A DNA stretch of 64,000 nt from positions 620,001 to 684,000 of the forward strand of contig NZ_JAUSXG010000001.1 of assembly GCF_030815855.1 (NCBI RefSeq), given 5' to 3'. The notes below the pieces were generated by a model. That model saw only the letters and a list, made by a program, of their open reading frames with translations. It made no database searches and was not told the DNA's origin. This document shows, piece by piece, positions 8,244 through 17,734 of this stretch. Made by a program: the position numbers and the translations under genes. Source of the stretch: Variovorax paradoxus (GTDB lineage Bacteria; Pseudomonadota; Gammaproteobacteria; Burkholderiales; Burkholderiaceae_C). Within the stretch, counting starts at the first letter, position 1. Each line of letters begins with the position of its first letter.

Positions 8244-10248
8244 GGGCTGCTGCCAGGAGGCGCGTGCGCTCGGCCTCGGTGTGAACGACTTCTTCCGCGG
8301 GAATGTAGTAGTCGCGCTTGTAGTTGAAGGTATGGACGATCACCGCGGCCAGCATGGCGACGAACGCCACGCCCGCCACGAGCCACATCTGCCAGATCAT
8401 CGCGAAGCCGCAGGCCGCGGCCAGGGCCGCGATGATGAAGCCGGCGCTGGTGTTCTTGGGCATGTGGATGGGCGTGAAGCCTTCGAGCGGGCGTGTGTAG
8501 CCGCGGCGCTTCATGTCGGTCCAGGCGTCGTTGTCGTGGATGCGCGGCGTGAACGCGAAGTTGTAGGCCGGCGGTGGTGACGAGGTCGACCATTCGAGCG
8601 TGCGGCCGTTCCACGGGTCGCCCGTGGTGTCGCGGAGCGACTCGCGGCGCACGAAGCTCACCACCAGCTGGATCAGGAACGACGCAATGCCCAGTGCGAT
8701 CAGCACCGCGCCGAAGGCGGCCACCTGGAACCAGAACTGCAGCGACATGTCCTGGAAGTGGCTCATGCGGCGCGTGACGCCCATCAGGCCCAGCACGTAC
8801 AGCGGCATGAACGCGACCCAGAAGCCCACGAGCCAGAACCAGAACGAGCACTTGCCCCAGAACGGATCGAGCTTGTAGCCGAAGGCCTTCGGGAACCAGT
8901 AGGTGATGCCGGCCAGCATGCCGAACAGCACGCCGCCGATGATCACGTTGTGGAAGTGGGCGATCAGGAACAGGCTGTTGTGCAGCACGAAGTCGGCCGG
9001 GGGCACCGCGAGCAGCACGCCCGTCATGCCGCCGATCACGAAGGTGACCATGAAGCCGACGGTCCACATCATGGGTAGCTCGAAGCGGATGCGGCCGCGG
9101 TACATGGTGAAGAGCCAGTTGAAGATCTTCGCGCCGGTCGGAATCGAGATGATCATCGTCGTGATGCCGAAGAACGAGTTCACGCTGGCGCCGGAGCCCA
9201 TGGTGAAGAAGTGGTGCAGCCAGACGAGGTACGACAGGATCGTGATCACGATGGTGGCGTACACCATCGAGGCGTAGCCGAAGAGGCGCTTGCCGCTGAA
9301 GGTGGACACCACTTCCGAGAAGATGCCGAAGGCCGGCAGGATCAGGATGTACACCTCGGGGTGGCCCCAGATCCAGATCAGGTTCACGTACATCATGGCG
9401 TTTCCGCCGAGGTCGTTCGTGAAGAAGTTGGTGCCGACGTAGCGGTCGAGCGACAGCAGCGCGAGCACGGCGGTGAGCACCGGGAAGGCGGCCACGATGA
9501 GCACGTTGGTGCAGAGAGCCGTCCAGGTGAACACCGGCATCTTCATCATCGTCATGCCCGGGGCGCGCATCTTCACGATGGTGGCCAGCAGGTTGACGCC
9601 CGAGAGCAGGGTTCCGACGCCCGCGATCTGCAGCGACCAGATGTAATAGTCGACCCCCACGTCAGGGCTGAAGAGAATGCCCGACAGCGGCGGGTAGGCC
9701 AGCCAGCCGGTCTTGGCGAATTCGCCGACGAACAGCGACGCCATCACCAGGCCGGCGCCGAAGGTGGTCATCCAGAAGCTGAAGTTGTTCAGGAACGGAA
9801 ACGCCACGTCGCGCGCGCCGATCTGCAGCGGCACCACGAAGTTCATGAGGCCCGTGACCAGCGGCATGGCCACGAAGAAGATCATGATCACGCCGTGCGC
9901 GGTGAAGATCTGGTCGTAGTGGTGCGGCGGCAGGAAGCCCGCGTTGTCGCCGAAGGCGACCGCCTGCTGGGCGCGCATCATGAGCGCGTCGGCAAAGCCG
10001 CGCAGCAGCATCACCAGGCCCAGCACGATGTACATGATGCCGATCTTCTTGTGGTCGATGCTGGTGATCCAGTCGCGCCACAGGGTGCCCCAGAGCTTGA
10101 AGTAGCTGAGAGCGGCCAGGACGGCGAGGCCGCCCAGCACCACGGCCGCAAAGGTCGCCAGCAGAATGGGCTCGTGGTAGGGAATCGCCTCCCACGTGAG
10201 GCGGCCGAAGATGAGCTTCGTCAGGTCAAGGTTCTCGAACATCGTCAT
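8236..10248 (-). CDS. cyoB: Cytochrome o ubiquinol oxidase subunit I
   Basis: This subunit has 670 residues from the ATG at 10248 (ATGA overlap with the cyoA stop); the longer open frame upstream only reads through cyoA. It is the catalytic subunit. Quinol-site residues match E. coli Cyo[16 protein letters not shown] (Arg and Asp) and [13 protein letters not shown] (His and Gln). Heme and copper ligands are present in [24 protein letters not shown] (with the cross-linked His-Tyr pair), WLHHFFTMG and HFHNVIIGG. It oxidises ubiquinol, reduces oxygen to water and pumps protons. Confidence 0.97.
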   Translation of the reverse strand: MTMFENLDLTKLIFGRLTWEAIPYHEPILLATFAAVVLGGLAVLAALSYFKLWGTLWRDWITSIDHKKIGIMYIVLGLVMLLRGFADALMMRAQQAVAFGDNAGFLPPHHYDQIFTAHGVIMIFFVAMPLVTGLMNFVVPLQIGARDVAFPFLNNFSFWMTTFGAGLVMASLFVGEFAKTGWLAYPPLSGILFSPDVGVDYYIWSLQIAGVGTLLSGVNLLATIVKMRAPGMTMMKMPVFTWTALCTNVLIVAAFPVLTAVLALLSLDRYVGTNFFTNDLGGNAMMYVNLIWIWGHPEVYILILPAFGIFSEVVSTFSGKRLFGYASMVYATIVITILSYLVWLHHFFTMGSGASVNSFFGITTMIISIPTGAKIFNWLFTMYRGRIRFELPMMWTVGFMVTFVIGGMTGVLLAVPPADFVLHNSLFLIAHFHNVIIGGVLFGMLAGITYWFPKAFGYKLDPFWGKCSFWFWLVGFWVAFMPLYVLGLMGVTRRMSHFQDMSLQFWFQVAAFGAVLIALGIASFLIQLVVSFVRRESLRDTTGDPWNGRTLEWSTSSPPPAYNFAFTPRIHDNDAWTDMKRRGYTRPLEGFTPIHMPKNTSAGFIIAALAAACGFAMIWQMWLVAGVAFVAMLAAVIVHTFNYKRDYYIPAEEVVHTEAERTRLLAAAHV

Positions 10249-11279
10249 TCTTCGGTGGTGCACATCGCCGTGACGTACTTGCGAGTCGGCGAATTGATGG
10301 AATTGATGCGGTCGGGCTGCCAGAGCGGCTTCGTGGCCACGTTGAAGGCGCCGGGCTTGCCCAGGCCGCCGTCCGCGTCGATGGCCATCATCTCTTTCAT
10401 GCACATCTTGTTGCGGTCCACGCAGCGGTTCAGGATGGCGTCGTACAGGTCGGGGGCCACGCGGGCGTAGTGGCGCACGGGGTCGCGTTCGCTCGGGGCT
10501 TCGAGCTTCAGGTAGCTTTCGCGGTTGAGCTCGCCGTCCTTGCCGGCCTTGGCCTTCTTCACCCACTCGTCGAAGCCCTCATTGCTCAGGCCGTGGAACT
10601 TGAAGCGCATGCCCGAGAAGCCTGCGCCGCTGTAGTTGGCCGAGAAGCCTTCGAATTCGCCCGGCTTGTTGATGACCGCGTGCAGCTTGGTTTCCATGCC
10701 CGGCATGGCGTAGATCTGGCCGGCCAGCGCGGGAATGAAGAAGGAGTTCATCACCGACGTGGCCGTGATCTTGAAGGTGATCGGCCGGTCGACCGGCGCG
10801 GCCATTTCGTTCACCGTGGCAAAGCCCTGTTCGGGGTAGATGAAGAGCCACTTCCAGTCGAGCGCCACCACTTCGACCACCAGCGGCTTGGCCTCGGCGG
10901 GAATCGGGCGCTCGGCGTCGAGCCGGCCCAGCGGCCGGTAGGGGTCGAGCGTGTGCGTGCTGATCCAGGTGATGGCACCGAGCGCGATGATGATCAGGAG
11001 GGGCGCGCCCCAGATCGCGAGTTCGAGCTGGGTGGAGTGGTCCCAGTCGGGGCTGTAGTCGGCCTCCTTGTTCGACTGGCGGTAGCGCCAGGCGAAGAAG
11101 AGGGTCAGCGCGATCACCGGAACGATGATGATCAGCATCAGCACGGTAGAGACGACGATGAGGCGTCCCTGCTGATTGGCGATGTCGCCGGAGGGGTTCA
11201 TGAGCACCGTGTTGCAGCCTGCCAGCAAGGCAAGGGGGAGCAACAGGGGCCATCGGCGAAGAGATTTGAGGGTGGGCAT
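10245..11279 (-). CDS. cyoA: Cytochrome o ubiquinol oxidase subunit II, lipoprotein
   Basis: The 344-residue protein starts at ATG 11279, which places a lipobox (LLAGC, Cys22) after a short hydrophobic signal. Two membrane helices follow, then a cupredoxin-fold periplasmic domain. The segment [16 protein letters not shown] matches quinol oxidases. The Cys/His ligands of a CuA centre are absent, so the electron donor is quinol rather than cytochrome c. It is the first gene of the cyoABCD-SURF1-regBA operon, whose promoter must lie in the 176-bp gap shared with the divergent transporter. Confidence 0.95.
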   Translation of the reverse strand: MPTLKSLRRWPLLLPLALLAGCNTVLMNPSGDIANQQGRLIVVSTVLMLIIIVPVIALTLFFAWRYRQSNKEADYSPDWDHSTQLELAIWGAPLLIIIALGAITWISTHTLDPYRPLGRLDAERPIPAEAKPLVVEVVALDWKWLFIYPEQGFATVNEMAAPVDRPITFKITATSVMNSFFIPALAGQIYAMPGMETKLHAVINKPGEFEGFSANYSGAGFSGMRFKFHGLSNEGFDEWVKKAKAGKDGELNRESYLKLEAPSERDPVRHYARVAPDLYDAILNRCVDRNKMCMKEMMAIDADGGLGKPGAFNVATKPLWQPDRINSINSPTRKYVTAMCTTEE

Positions 11280-11347
11280 GCCGAAAGAAAGAAGTGCAGG
11301 GGCTGCGCAAAGACCCCACAATCTACGACCAAAGATTGCGCCCGGCT

Positions 11348-11366
11348 ATTGGACGTTTTGTCCTAT
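11348..11366. promoter_or_regulatory. Inverted repeat in the cyoA/MFS divergent region
   Basis: ATTGGAC and GTCCTAT (one mismatch in seven) flank a 5-bp spacer, about 70 bp upstream of cyoA and 90 bp upstream of the transporter. The position suits an operator or overlapping promoter. No regulator can be named; it does not resemble an FNR box. Confidence 0.3.
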
Positions 11367-11455
11367 GGCGAGAATCCCCGTTCGGTGAGACGCTTGGAGC
11401 CTCTGTTCATGGTCTACCTTTGTCACTGCACGTGACACCCGAATTACAAAACGCA

Positions 11456-12796
11456 ATGACGACGACGTCCAGCATCAGTCCGCAAGGCGCCCAGCCTGTG
11501 TCGCACACGTCCGAAAACGACGCCCTGCCAGGCGGCGAACACTCCCACATCGCGCCGGGCGAAATCGCTGTCGGCGTGATCATTGGGCGGGCATCGGAAT
11601 ACTTCGATTTCTTCGTTTACGGCATTGCGTCGGTGCTGGTGTTTCCGCACGTATTTTTCCCGTTCGAGGAGCGTCTCGAGGGAATCCTTTATGCGTTCGT
11701 GGTCTTTTCGTTCGCGTTCATCGCCCGGCCCTTCGGGACTGTCATTTCGATGGCCGTCCAACGACGATTCGGCCGCGAAGCCAAGCTGACGATTGCTCTG
11801 TTCTTGCTGGGAACTTCCACCGCGGGCATCGCCTTCCTGCCGGGTTACGCGAGCATCGGGTTCACGGCCATCGTGCTGCTGTCGGTCTTTCGCTTTGCCC
11901 AGGGCCTGGCGCTCGGCGGCTCGTGGGACGGATTGCCGTCGCTGCTGGCGCTGAATGCGCCGCAGAACCGCCGCGGCTGGTACGCCATGCTCGGCCAGCT
12001 GGGCGCGCCGCTTGGCTTTTTCGTGGCCAGCGCACTGTTCGCGTATCTGTACGCCAACCTGCCGGCCAAGGACTTCCTCGACTGGGGCTGGCGCTACACC
12101 TTCTACGTGGCCTTCGCGATCAACGTGGTGGCGCTGTTCGCCCGCCTGCGGCTGGTGGCGACCGAAGACTATTCCCGCCTGCTCGAAGAGCGCGAGCTGC
12201 AGCCCACCAGCGTGGTCGAGTTGGCCCGCTCGCAGGGCGCCAACCTGCTGATCGGTGCGTTCGCGGCCCTGGCCAGCTATGCGCTGTTCCACCTGATCAC
12301 GGTGTTCCCGCTGTCGTGGATCACGCTGTATTCCGACCAGTCGATCACCGAGTTCCTCGTGGTGCAGATGATCGGCGCGGTGTTTTGCGCCGGCGGCATC
12401 GTGGCCTCGGGCCTGATCGCCGACCGCGTGGGCCGTCGCTTCACGCTGGGCGGCCTGGCCGCGCTGATTGCGGTATTCAGCGGCTTTGCGCCCACGCTGC
12501 TCGACGGCGGCCGCATCGGGCAGGACATCTTCATTCTGCTGGGCTTCGTACTGCTCGGGCTGTCCTACGGCCAGGCGGCGGGCGCGGTGACGTCCAACTT
12601 CGAACCCAAGTACCGCTACACCGGCGCCGCGCTCACGGCCGACCTGGCGTGGCTCATCGGTGCCGCGTTTGCGCCGCTGGTGGCGCTGGGCCTGTCAGCG
12701 CATTTCGGGTTGGCGTATGTCAGCGTCTACCTGCTGTCCGGGGCCGTCGGCACGCTGGCGGCACTGGGGTTGAACCGGGCGCTGGTGCGGGACTGA
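11456..12796 (+). CDS. MFS transporter, metabolite:H+ symporter (MHS) type
   Basis: The 446-residue protein starts at ATG 11456; the frame upstream runs through the promoter region without family similarity. Twelve membrane helices are apparent. The opening ASEYFDFFVYGIASVLVFPHVFF and the loop after helix 2 (AFIARPFGTVISMAVQRRFG) are typical of MHS transporters (ShiA/ProP-like). GLALGGSWDGLPSLLA is the helix 5 motif. Substrates of the family are small acids and osmolytes; this one cannot be assigned. It is divergently transcribed from cyoA. Confidence 0.88.
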   Translation: MTTTSSISPQGAQPVSHTSENDALPGGEHSHIAPGEIAVGVIIGRASEYFDFFVYGIASVLVFPHVFFPFEERLEGILYAFVVFSFAFIARPFGTVISMAVQRRFGREAKLTIALFLLGTSTAGIAFLPGYASIGFTAIVLLSVFRFAQGLALGGSWDGLPSLLALNAPQNRRGWYAMLGQLGAPLGFFVASALFAYLYANLPAKDFLDWGWRYTFYVAFAINVVALFARLRLVATEDYSRLLEERELQPTSVVELARSQGANLLIGAFAALASYALFHLITVFPLSWITLYSDQSITEFLVVQMIGAVFCAGGIVASGLIADRVGRRFTLGGLAALIAVFSGFAPTLLDGGRIGQDIFILLGFVLLGLSYGQAAGAVTSNFEPKYRYTGAALTADLAWLIGAAFAPLVALGLSAHFGLAYVSVYLLSGAVGTLAALGLNRALVRD

Positions 12797-12844
12797 TCGG
12801 GCAGGGCCGGCCCCGACGGCGCGCGCTGGCTTAGGATTCGCTCC

Positions 12845-13534
12845 ATGTTCGCCGCCGCCATCTTCGATATGGACGGGCTGCTCATCGATTCGGAGCGGCC
12901 CATCATGGCCGCCTGGATCGAAGCGGCCCGCACGCTCGACATCGAGCTTTCGCACGCCCAGTACCTGCAGGTCGTCGGCCTGGCCATGGTGGAGTCCGAG
13001 GCGATCCTCGGTGCGCTGCTCGGCGGGCCCGATGCCTACCGCCACGCGATCGCCCACGTTCGCCAGCGGCTGCAGTTGGCGCGCTCGGACGGCGCGCCGC
13101 TCTTTCCCATCAAGCCCGGCGCGGCCGAGTTCCTGGGTGCGCTCCGCGAGCGGGGCACGCGCTGCGCCGTGGCCTCGTCCTCGACCAGCGGGCAGATCCA
13201 GGCCTGCCTCGGAAGCCTCGACGTGCTCCACCACTTCGACGCCTTCGCGGGCGGTGACGAGGTGGCGCGCGCCAAACCCGACCCGGCGCTGTACCTGCTC
13301 GCAGCCGCGCGCCTGGGCGTGGACCCGTCGCAATGCATCGCCTTCGAGGACAGCGAGAACGGCGCCAAGGCCGCGCTGGCGGCGGGGATGCGCGTCGTGA
13401 TCGTTCCCGACCTCAAACACCCGCCCGCGTCGATCGTTGAGCGGGCTTTCCATGTGCTCGATTCCCTGCACGACGCAACGGCGCACCTGCCGCGCTGGTT
13501 TCCAGAGCGTCCGACAGCCCCCGTGTCGGCATGA
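12845..13534 (+). CDS. HAD family phosphatase (beta-phosphoglucomutase-like)
   Basis: The 229-residue subfamily IA HAD hydrolase has nucleophile D8 and acid/base D10 in FDMDGLLIDSE, the threonine/serine motif VASSSTS, a lysine in ARAKPDPALYL and the metal-binding acidic loop IAFEDSENGAKAA. An alpha-helical cap lies at about residues 15-80. Relatives are beta-phosphoglucomutases, 2-deoxyglucose-6-phosphatases or sugar-phosphate phosphatases; the specific substrate is unknown. The stop overlaps the next gene (ATGA). Confidence 0.88.
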   Translation: MFAAAIFDMDGLLIDSERPIMAAWIEAARTLDIELSHAQYLQVVGLAMVESEAILGALLGGPDAYRHAIAHVRQRLQLARSDGAPLFPIKPGAAEFLGALRERGTRCAVASSSTSGQIQACLGSLDVLHHFDAFAGGDEVARAKPDPALYLLAAARLGVDPSQCIAFEDSENGAKAALAAGMRVVIVPDLKHPPASIVERAFHVLDSLHDATAHLPRWFPERPTAPVSA

Positions 13535-14085
13535 CGATGCAGCGGCGGAACCTGCTTCTGGGAACCGCCCTCGTGCCGCTGTGCATGCCCGTTCACGCAC
13601 ACCCCATGCCGATGCGCAGGGCCAGGCGGCTGGACCGCCTCTGGGTGTTCGACCTCTCTCTTACCGAGAAATGCGCCGCATCCGATGGCACGATGTCCGT
13701 GGTGGCCGAGGCCGATGCGGGCACCGAGACCGTCGGACTGGCCATCGACATCGGGCCCGACTGGAAAGTGGTCGATCCGCGAATGCATGTGCTGCGCCAT
13801 ACCGGCGAAGTGCGGCTTCGCAGCCTGGGACCGCGCAGCGACGCGCTCGTCGGCTTCCTTGCAAAGGCGCACCGCCTCGCCGCCGCGACGGAGGCCATGG
13901 TGGCCGAACGGCGATTGACGATGACCAGCTACTTCCCGCCGGGTGCGGACACCGTGCTGGATGCCAGCGTCCATTTGGATGGCGCCCACTGGGCCTGGAT
14001 GCGCATCGACTGGCCGCACAGGCATTTTTCCATCGGCGCGAGCGATGCGAAGCGCCTGCTTGACCTACTGACGCTCACTGCCTGA
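13531..14085 (+). CDS. Exported protein of unknown function
   Basis: The 184-residue protein overlaps the HAD gene stop by four bases. The N-terminus RRNLLLGTALVPLCMPVHAHP looks like a signal peptide with a Tat-like twin arginine and an AHA cleavage region. The rest has alternating beta-strand segments (TVGLAIDIGPDWKVV, DTVLDASVHLDGAHW) and no recognised catalytic motif. No family is recognised. Coupling to the HAD gene suggests co-expression only. Confidence 0.7.
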   Translation: MTMQRRNLLLGTALVPLCMPVHAHPMPMRRARRLDRLWVFDLSLTEKCAASDGTMSVVAEADAGTETVGLAIDIGPDWKVVDPRMHVLRHTGEVRLRSLGPRSDALVGFLAKAHRLAAATEAMVAERRLTMTSYFPPGADTVLDASVHLDGAHWAWMRIDWPHRHFSIGASDAKRLLDLLTLTA

Positions 14086-14111
14086 AACTTTCCGAAGTCC
14101 GGAGGTCCCTC

Positions 14112-14438
14112 ATGGTCATCAAGACAGGCACCCTGTGCCACGTCGTCGACAGCTGCCTCGCATCGCCGATGACCGAACGTGCGGTCGGCCGCATCGTCGA
14201 GGTGGTCTCGGCGCCCTACGAAGCGCCCAGCGAACGTTACTTGCCCGGCACCTACTATGACGTGCTGTTCGAGGACTGGACCTTCTATTGCCGCAGCGAC
14301 AAGCTCGTGCCCATCTCCGATCCCGAAGCCGACGTGGGCACTTGGGAGGACGAGTTCATCAACGTCCCCGGAGGCTCGCCTCAGAGCACTTCGTCGCGCA
14401 GCTGCGGGAACACCTTCGAGACCTTCGCGAGCAGGTAG
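14112..14438 (+). CDS. Small protein of unknown function
   Basis: This 108-residue open frame starts 26 bp after the preceding gene, with a GGAGG ribosome-binding site at 14101-14105. It reads as a small beta-rich protein ([50 protein letters not shown]). The last 58 bp overlap the end of the oppositely oriented oxygenase gene, so the C-terminal tail is coding on both strands. No family is recognised. Confidence 0.6.
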   Translation: MVIKTGTLCHVVDSCLASPMTERAVGRIVEVVSAPYEAPSERYLPGTYYDVLFEDWTFYCRSDKLVPISDPEADVGTWEDEFINVPGGSPQSTSSRSCGNTFETFASR

Positions 14439-15400
14439 TCACCGTAGCGGCCGCTGAAGGCGTGCACGTTGGCGCGGTCCCAGCGCTCGGCGCTGTCATC
14501 GAGCGCCTCGGCGCCGGCGAGGCCTTCGATGCGCTGCACGCGCGCTTCGAAGTTCGGATCGAAGAACAGCGGAAACGACAGCCGGTCGCGCCCCGAAGTG
14601 TTGCGCTTCACGCGGTGCGGCGTCGATTTGTAGAGTCCGCCGGTCATGCGGTCGAGCATGTCGCCGATGTTGCAGACGAACGAGCCGGCGATGGGCGGCG
14701 CGTCGATCCAGCCGCCCGGTGTGTGTACCGCGAGGCCGCCGACATCGTCCTGGTGCAGGATGGTGAGCAGGCCGTAGTCGGTGTGCTCGCCGACACCCCA
14801 TTGCACGTCCAGGCCCTCGGGCACGGGCTGCGAGGGGTAGTTGAAGAGGCGGAACAGGATCAGCGGATCAGCGGTGTAACGCTCGGCGAAATACATGGCC
14901 GGCAGGCCAAGGCTCAGCGCGATGCCCTCCATCAGCCGGTGGCCCAGCTGCGTCACCGCGGCCATGTAGCCGAGGATGGTCTCGCGGAAACCGGGCACGT
15001 CGGGGAAGAGGTTGGGGCCGTGCACCGGCGTCTTCGCCAGCACCTGCGGATGCGTGGCGGGCAGTTCGGTGCCGAGGTAGAGGCCTTCCTTCCAGTCGGG
15101 CCGGCCCGAGGTCAGCTCGCCGCCGAGCGGGAAGAAGCCGCGCCACGCGCGCCCGCCGAGCGCCATGCGCCACTGCATCTTGGTTTCTTCGGGCAGCTCG
15201 AAGAAGCGGTGGCTCAGGTCTTCGAGCCGCTGCACGAGCGCGGCATCGACACCGTGTCCCGTGGCATAGAAGAAGCCGTGCGCACGGCAGGCGGCGCCGA
15301 TCTGGGCGGCCACATCGTCGCGTTCGGCCGTGCCGGCGACCAGCGGTGCGACGTCGATCACGGGGAGCGTCTGTGTGTCATTCATGGTCGAAGAGAGCAT
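14381..15400 (-). CDS. 2-oxoglutarate/Fe(II) dioxygenase of the isopenicillin N synthase group
   Basis: The 339-residue protein has an N-terminal DIOX_N segment ([21 protein letters not shown]) and a C-terminal jelly roll. Iron ligands are visible: HTD in [13 protein letters not shown] and the distal His in STPHRVKRN. The 2-oxoglutarate-binding arginine and serine are in RDRLSFPLF. The start may be this ATG or the one five codons later. It sits one base past the ATPase of the amino acid ABC transporter, so it may oxidise the imported compound. The substrate is unknown. Confidence 0.88.
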   Translation of the reverse strand: MLSSTMNDTQTLPVIDVAPLVAGTAERDDVAAQIGAACRAHGFFYATGHGVDAALVQRLEDLSHRFFELPEETKMQWRMALGGRAWRGFFPLGGELTSGRPDWKEGLYLGTELPATHPQVLAKTPVHGPNLFPDVPGFRETILGYMAAVTQLGHRLMEGIALSLGLPAMYFAERYTADPLILFRLFNYPSQPVPEGLDVQWGVGEHTDYGLLTILHQDDVGGLAVHTPGGWIDAPPIAGSFVCNIGDMLDRMTGGLYKSTPHRVKRNTSGRDRLSFPLFFDPNFEARVQRIEGLAGAEALDDSAERWDRANVHAFSGRYGDYLLAKVSKVFPQLRDEVL

Positions 15401-15401
15401 G

Positions 15402-16145
15402 TCATGCGCCGCGCGCGAAGGGCGAGCGGATGTCCGAAAGAAACTGCTGCGCGCGCGGATGCTGCGGCCGGTTGAAAAAGTCGTCGGGCGTGGCGCGTTC
15501 GAGCACCTTGCCCTCGTCCATGAAGATCACGCGGTCGGCCACCTCGCGCGCAAAGCCCATCTCGTGCGTGACGCACACCATGGTCATGCCGTCGCGCGTG
15601 AGGTCGCGCATCACGAGCAGCACTTCGCCGACCATCTCGGGATCGAGCGCGCTGGTGGGTTCGTCGAACAGCATCAGCGGCGGCTGCATGGCGAGTGCGC
15701 GCGCAATCGCCACGCGCTGTTGCTGGCCGCCCGACAGCTCGCTGGGCCATGCATTGGCCTTGTGCGCGAGGCCCACGCGCTGCAACAGCGCCATCGCGCG
15801 CTCGTCGGCCTCCTTGCGCGAGAGGCCGCGCAGCTGCATTGGCGCCATCGTGCAGTTCTGCAGCACCGTGAGGTGCGGGAACAGGTTGAACTGCTGGAAC
15901 ACGAAGCCGATGCGCGAGCGGAACGCATTCACCTCGGTGCCGGGCGCGTGGATGTCCTGGCCCTCGAACAGAATGCGCCCCGACTGGATCGGCTCCAGCC
16001 GGTTGAAGGTGCGGATCAGTGTCGACTTGCCCGAGCCCGAAGGGCCGCACGCCACGACCACCTCGCCCTTGTGGATGGTCTCGTTGATGTCGACCAGGGC
16101 CTGGTAGCTGCCGTACCACTTGTTGACGTTCTGCAGTTCGATCAT
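15402..16145 (-). CDS. Polar amino acid ABC transporter ATP-binding protein
   Basis: The protein has 247 residues from ATG 16145, which overlaps the permease stop (ATGA). It is a GlnQ/GltL-type ATPase: Walker [11 protein letters not shown]-loop [17 protein letters not shown], signature LSGGQQQR, Walker [15 protein letters not shown] and switch VTHEMGFA. Together with the two permeases and binding protein upstream it forms a complete importer in the order binding protein, permease, permease, ATPase. Confidence 0.93.
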   Translation of the reverse strand: MIELQNVNKWYGSYQALVDINETIHKGEVVVACGPSGSGKSTLIRTFNRLEPIQSGRILFEGQDIHAPGTEVNAFRSRIGFVFQQFNLFPHLTVLQNCTMAPMQLRGLSRKEADERAMALLQRVGLAHKANAWPSELSGGQQQRVAIARALAMQPPLMLFDEPTSALDPEMVGEVLLVMRDLTRDGMTMVCVTHEMGFAREVADRVIFMDEGKVLERATPDDFFNRPQHPRAQQFLSDIRSPFARGA

Positions 16146-16864
16146 GCGGACACCTTGGGGACCGAGATGGGGTCGGCCGCGGACATGCCGCGCCGCGCGA
16201 GCCGGCGTTCGAGCCAGTAGGCGAAGCGCGACAGGCCGAAGCAAAGAATGAAATACGTGCCGCCCAGGATCAGGTAGATCTGCGCCGGCTTGGTGAACAC
16301 CTGCGTGTTGATCTGCGTGGCGATGAACGACACCTCGGCCAGCCCGATGATGTAGCCGAGCGAGGTTTCCTTGATGGTCGAGACGAACTGGTTCACCAGC
16401 GAAGGCAGCATGCTGCGCAGGGCCTGCGGCAGCACCACCAGGCGCATTGCGCGGCCGTAGCCGAGGCCCAGCGCGCGGGCGGTTTCCATCTGGCCGCGCG
16501 GCAGGCCCTGGATGCCGGCGCGTACGATCTCGGCGAGGTAGGCCGCATCGAAGATCACGAGCGCGATCAGCATGGTAGTGAACTGGTCAGTTTTCACGCC
16601 TGTCACGCTGGGCAGGAAGAAGTAGGCCCAGAAGATCACCATCAGGAGCGGCAGGCCGCGCACCACGAAAACGAGGCCCGTGACCGGCCAGCGCAGCCAG
16701 CGCCACGGGCTCACACGCGCGAGACCGAGCACGATGCCCAGCGGCAGCGCGAGCACGAGGCCGCAGGACGCGAGCAGCAGCGTGAGCACCAGCTCGCCGA
16801 GCGGGCCGTTCGGGTACTGCCCGATGAGGAAGTACACCCAGTAGTCGTTGATGATTTCCAGCAT
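16142..16864 (-). CDS. Polar amino acid ABC transporter permease
   Basis: The 240-residue membrane protein of the HisM/GltK class has five or six helices and the EAA loop ([26 protein letters not shown]) that contacts the ATPase. [18 protein letters not shown] is a typical C-terminal helix of this family. It lies 13 bp after the other permease and overlaps the ATPase gene by four bases. Confidence 0.92.
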   Translation of the reverse strand: MLEIINDYWVYFLIGQYPNGPLGELVLTLLLASCGLVLALPLGIVLGLARVSPWRWLRWPVTGLVFVVRGLPLLMVIFWAYFFLPSVTGVKTDQFTTMLIALVIFDAAYLAEIVRAGIQGLPRGQMETARALGLGYGRAMRLVVLPQALRSMLPSLVNQFVSTIKETSLGYIIGLAEVSFIATQINTQVFTKPAQIYLILGGTYFILCFGLSRFAYWLERRLARRGMSAADPISVPKVSA

Positions 16865-16877
16865 CTGTTCTGCGGCT

Positions 16878-17573
16878 CTAGATGGTTCTTACCGGAAACC
16901 GGTGGTGGTACCAGGTGGCCAGCCCCGTGATCGCGAGCGACACCGTCAGGTACGCCGCGCTCGCGAACGCGAACGATTCGAAGCTGCGAAAGGTCGCACT
17001 CTCGACCTGCCCTGCCTGATACATCAGCTCGGCCACGCCGATCACCGTGGCGATCGAGGTGTTCTTCCAGAGGCTCAGCGTCTGCGAGATCAGCGGCGGC
17101 ACCGTCACGCGCAGCGCCTGCGGCAGGATCACGCGGCGCATGGTGCCGAGGAAGCCGAAGCCCAGCGCGCGGCCGGCCTCGAACTGCACGGTCGGAATCG
17201 CGCGGATGCCGCTGCGGATGTCTTCCGCCATGAAGGCGGCCGTGTAGAGCGCAAGCGCGATGATGGCGCTGTAGGCCTCGATGTGCCCCGCATAGAGCCA
17301 CTGCTTGATGCCCTCGGGCAGCAGCTCGGGCGCCCCGAAATACCAGAACAGCATGTGCGCGAGCAGCGGGATGTTGCGGATAGCTTCCACGTACGCAAAG
17401 CCGAGCCAGCGCAGCGGCGCGAGGGGCGACAAGCGCAGCAGCGCCACCACGAGCGCAATCGGCAGCGCCAGCACGAGCGAGGCCGCCAGGAGCTGCAGCG
17501 AGAGCAACAGGCCCGCGACCAGCATGTCGTGGTACTTGCCGGTCAGCAGCAGCGAATAGTCGAACAGGGGCAT
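16878..17573 (-). CDS. Polar amino acid ABC transporter permease
   Basis: The second permease has about 231 residues from the ATG at 17573; a GTG six codons earlier is possible. The EAA-loop motif (GRALGFGFLGTMRRVILPQALR) and VEAIRNIPLLAHMLFWYFGAPE mark a GltJ/HisQ-type subunit. A 160-bp gap with a long palindromic repeat separates it from the binding-protein gene upstream, which may set different expression levels for the two parts of the operon. Confidence 0.92.
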   Translation of the reverse strand: MPLFDYSLLLTGKYHDMLVAGLLLSLQLLAASLVLALPIALVVALLRLSPLAPLRWLGFAYVEAIRNIPLLAHMLFWYFGAPELLPEGIKQWLYAGHIEAYSAIIALALYTAAFMAEDIRSGIRAIPTVQFEAGRALGFGFLGTMRRVILPQALRVTVPPLISQTLSLWKNTSIATVIGVAELMYQAGQVESATFRSFESFAFASAAYLTVSLAITGLATWYHHRFPVRTI

Positions 17574-17608
17574 GAGGGGCGACAGTATCACCGCCGCGAA
17601 GAGTGTTC

Positions 17609-17722
17609 GCTCCCTCCCCTTCCGGGGGAGGGTTGGGGTGGGGGCACGACGGCGCCTGATGCGCCGCAGCCTGTGCGAAGGCTGTCAGCCCCCATCCCGG
17701 CCTTCCCCGGAAGGGGAAGGAG
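17609..17722. repeat. Palindromic intergenic repeat inside an ABC transporter operon
   Basis: The left arm (about 17609-17644) and right arm (about 17688-17722) are imperfect reverse complements built round CTCCCTCCCCTTCCGG and CCGGAAGGGGAAGGAG. The sequence belongs to the same family as the element between urtA and urtB at 43021-43140. It lies between the binding-protein stop and the first permease start, where a stable hairpin could shield the upstream mRNA. Confidence 0.8.
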
Positions 17723-17734
17723 AAACACACCAGA

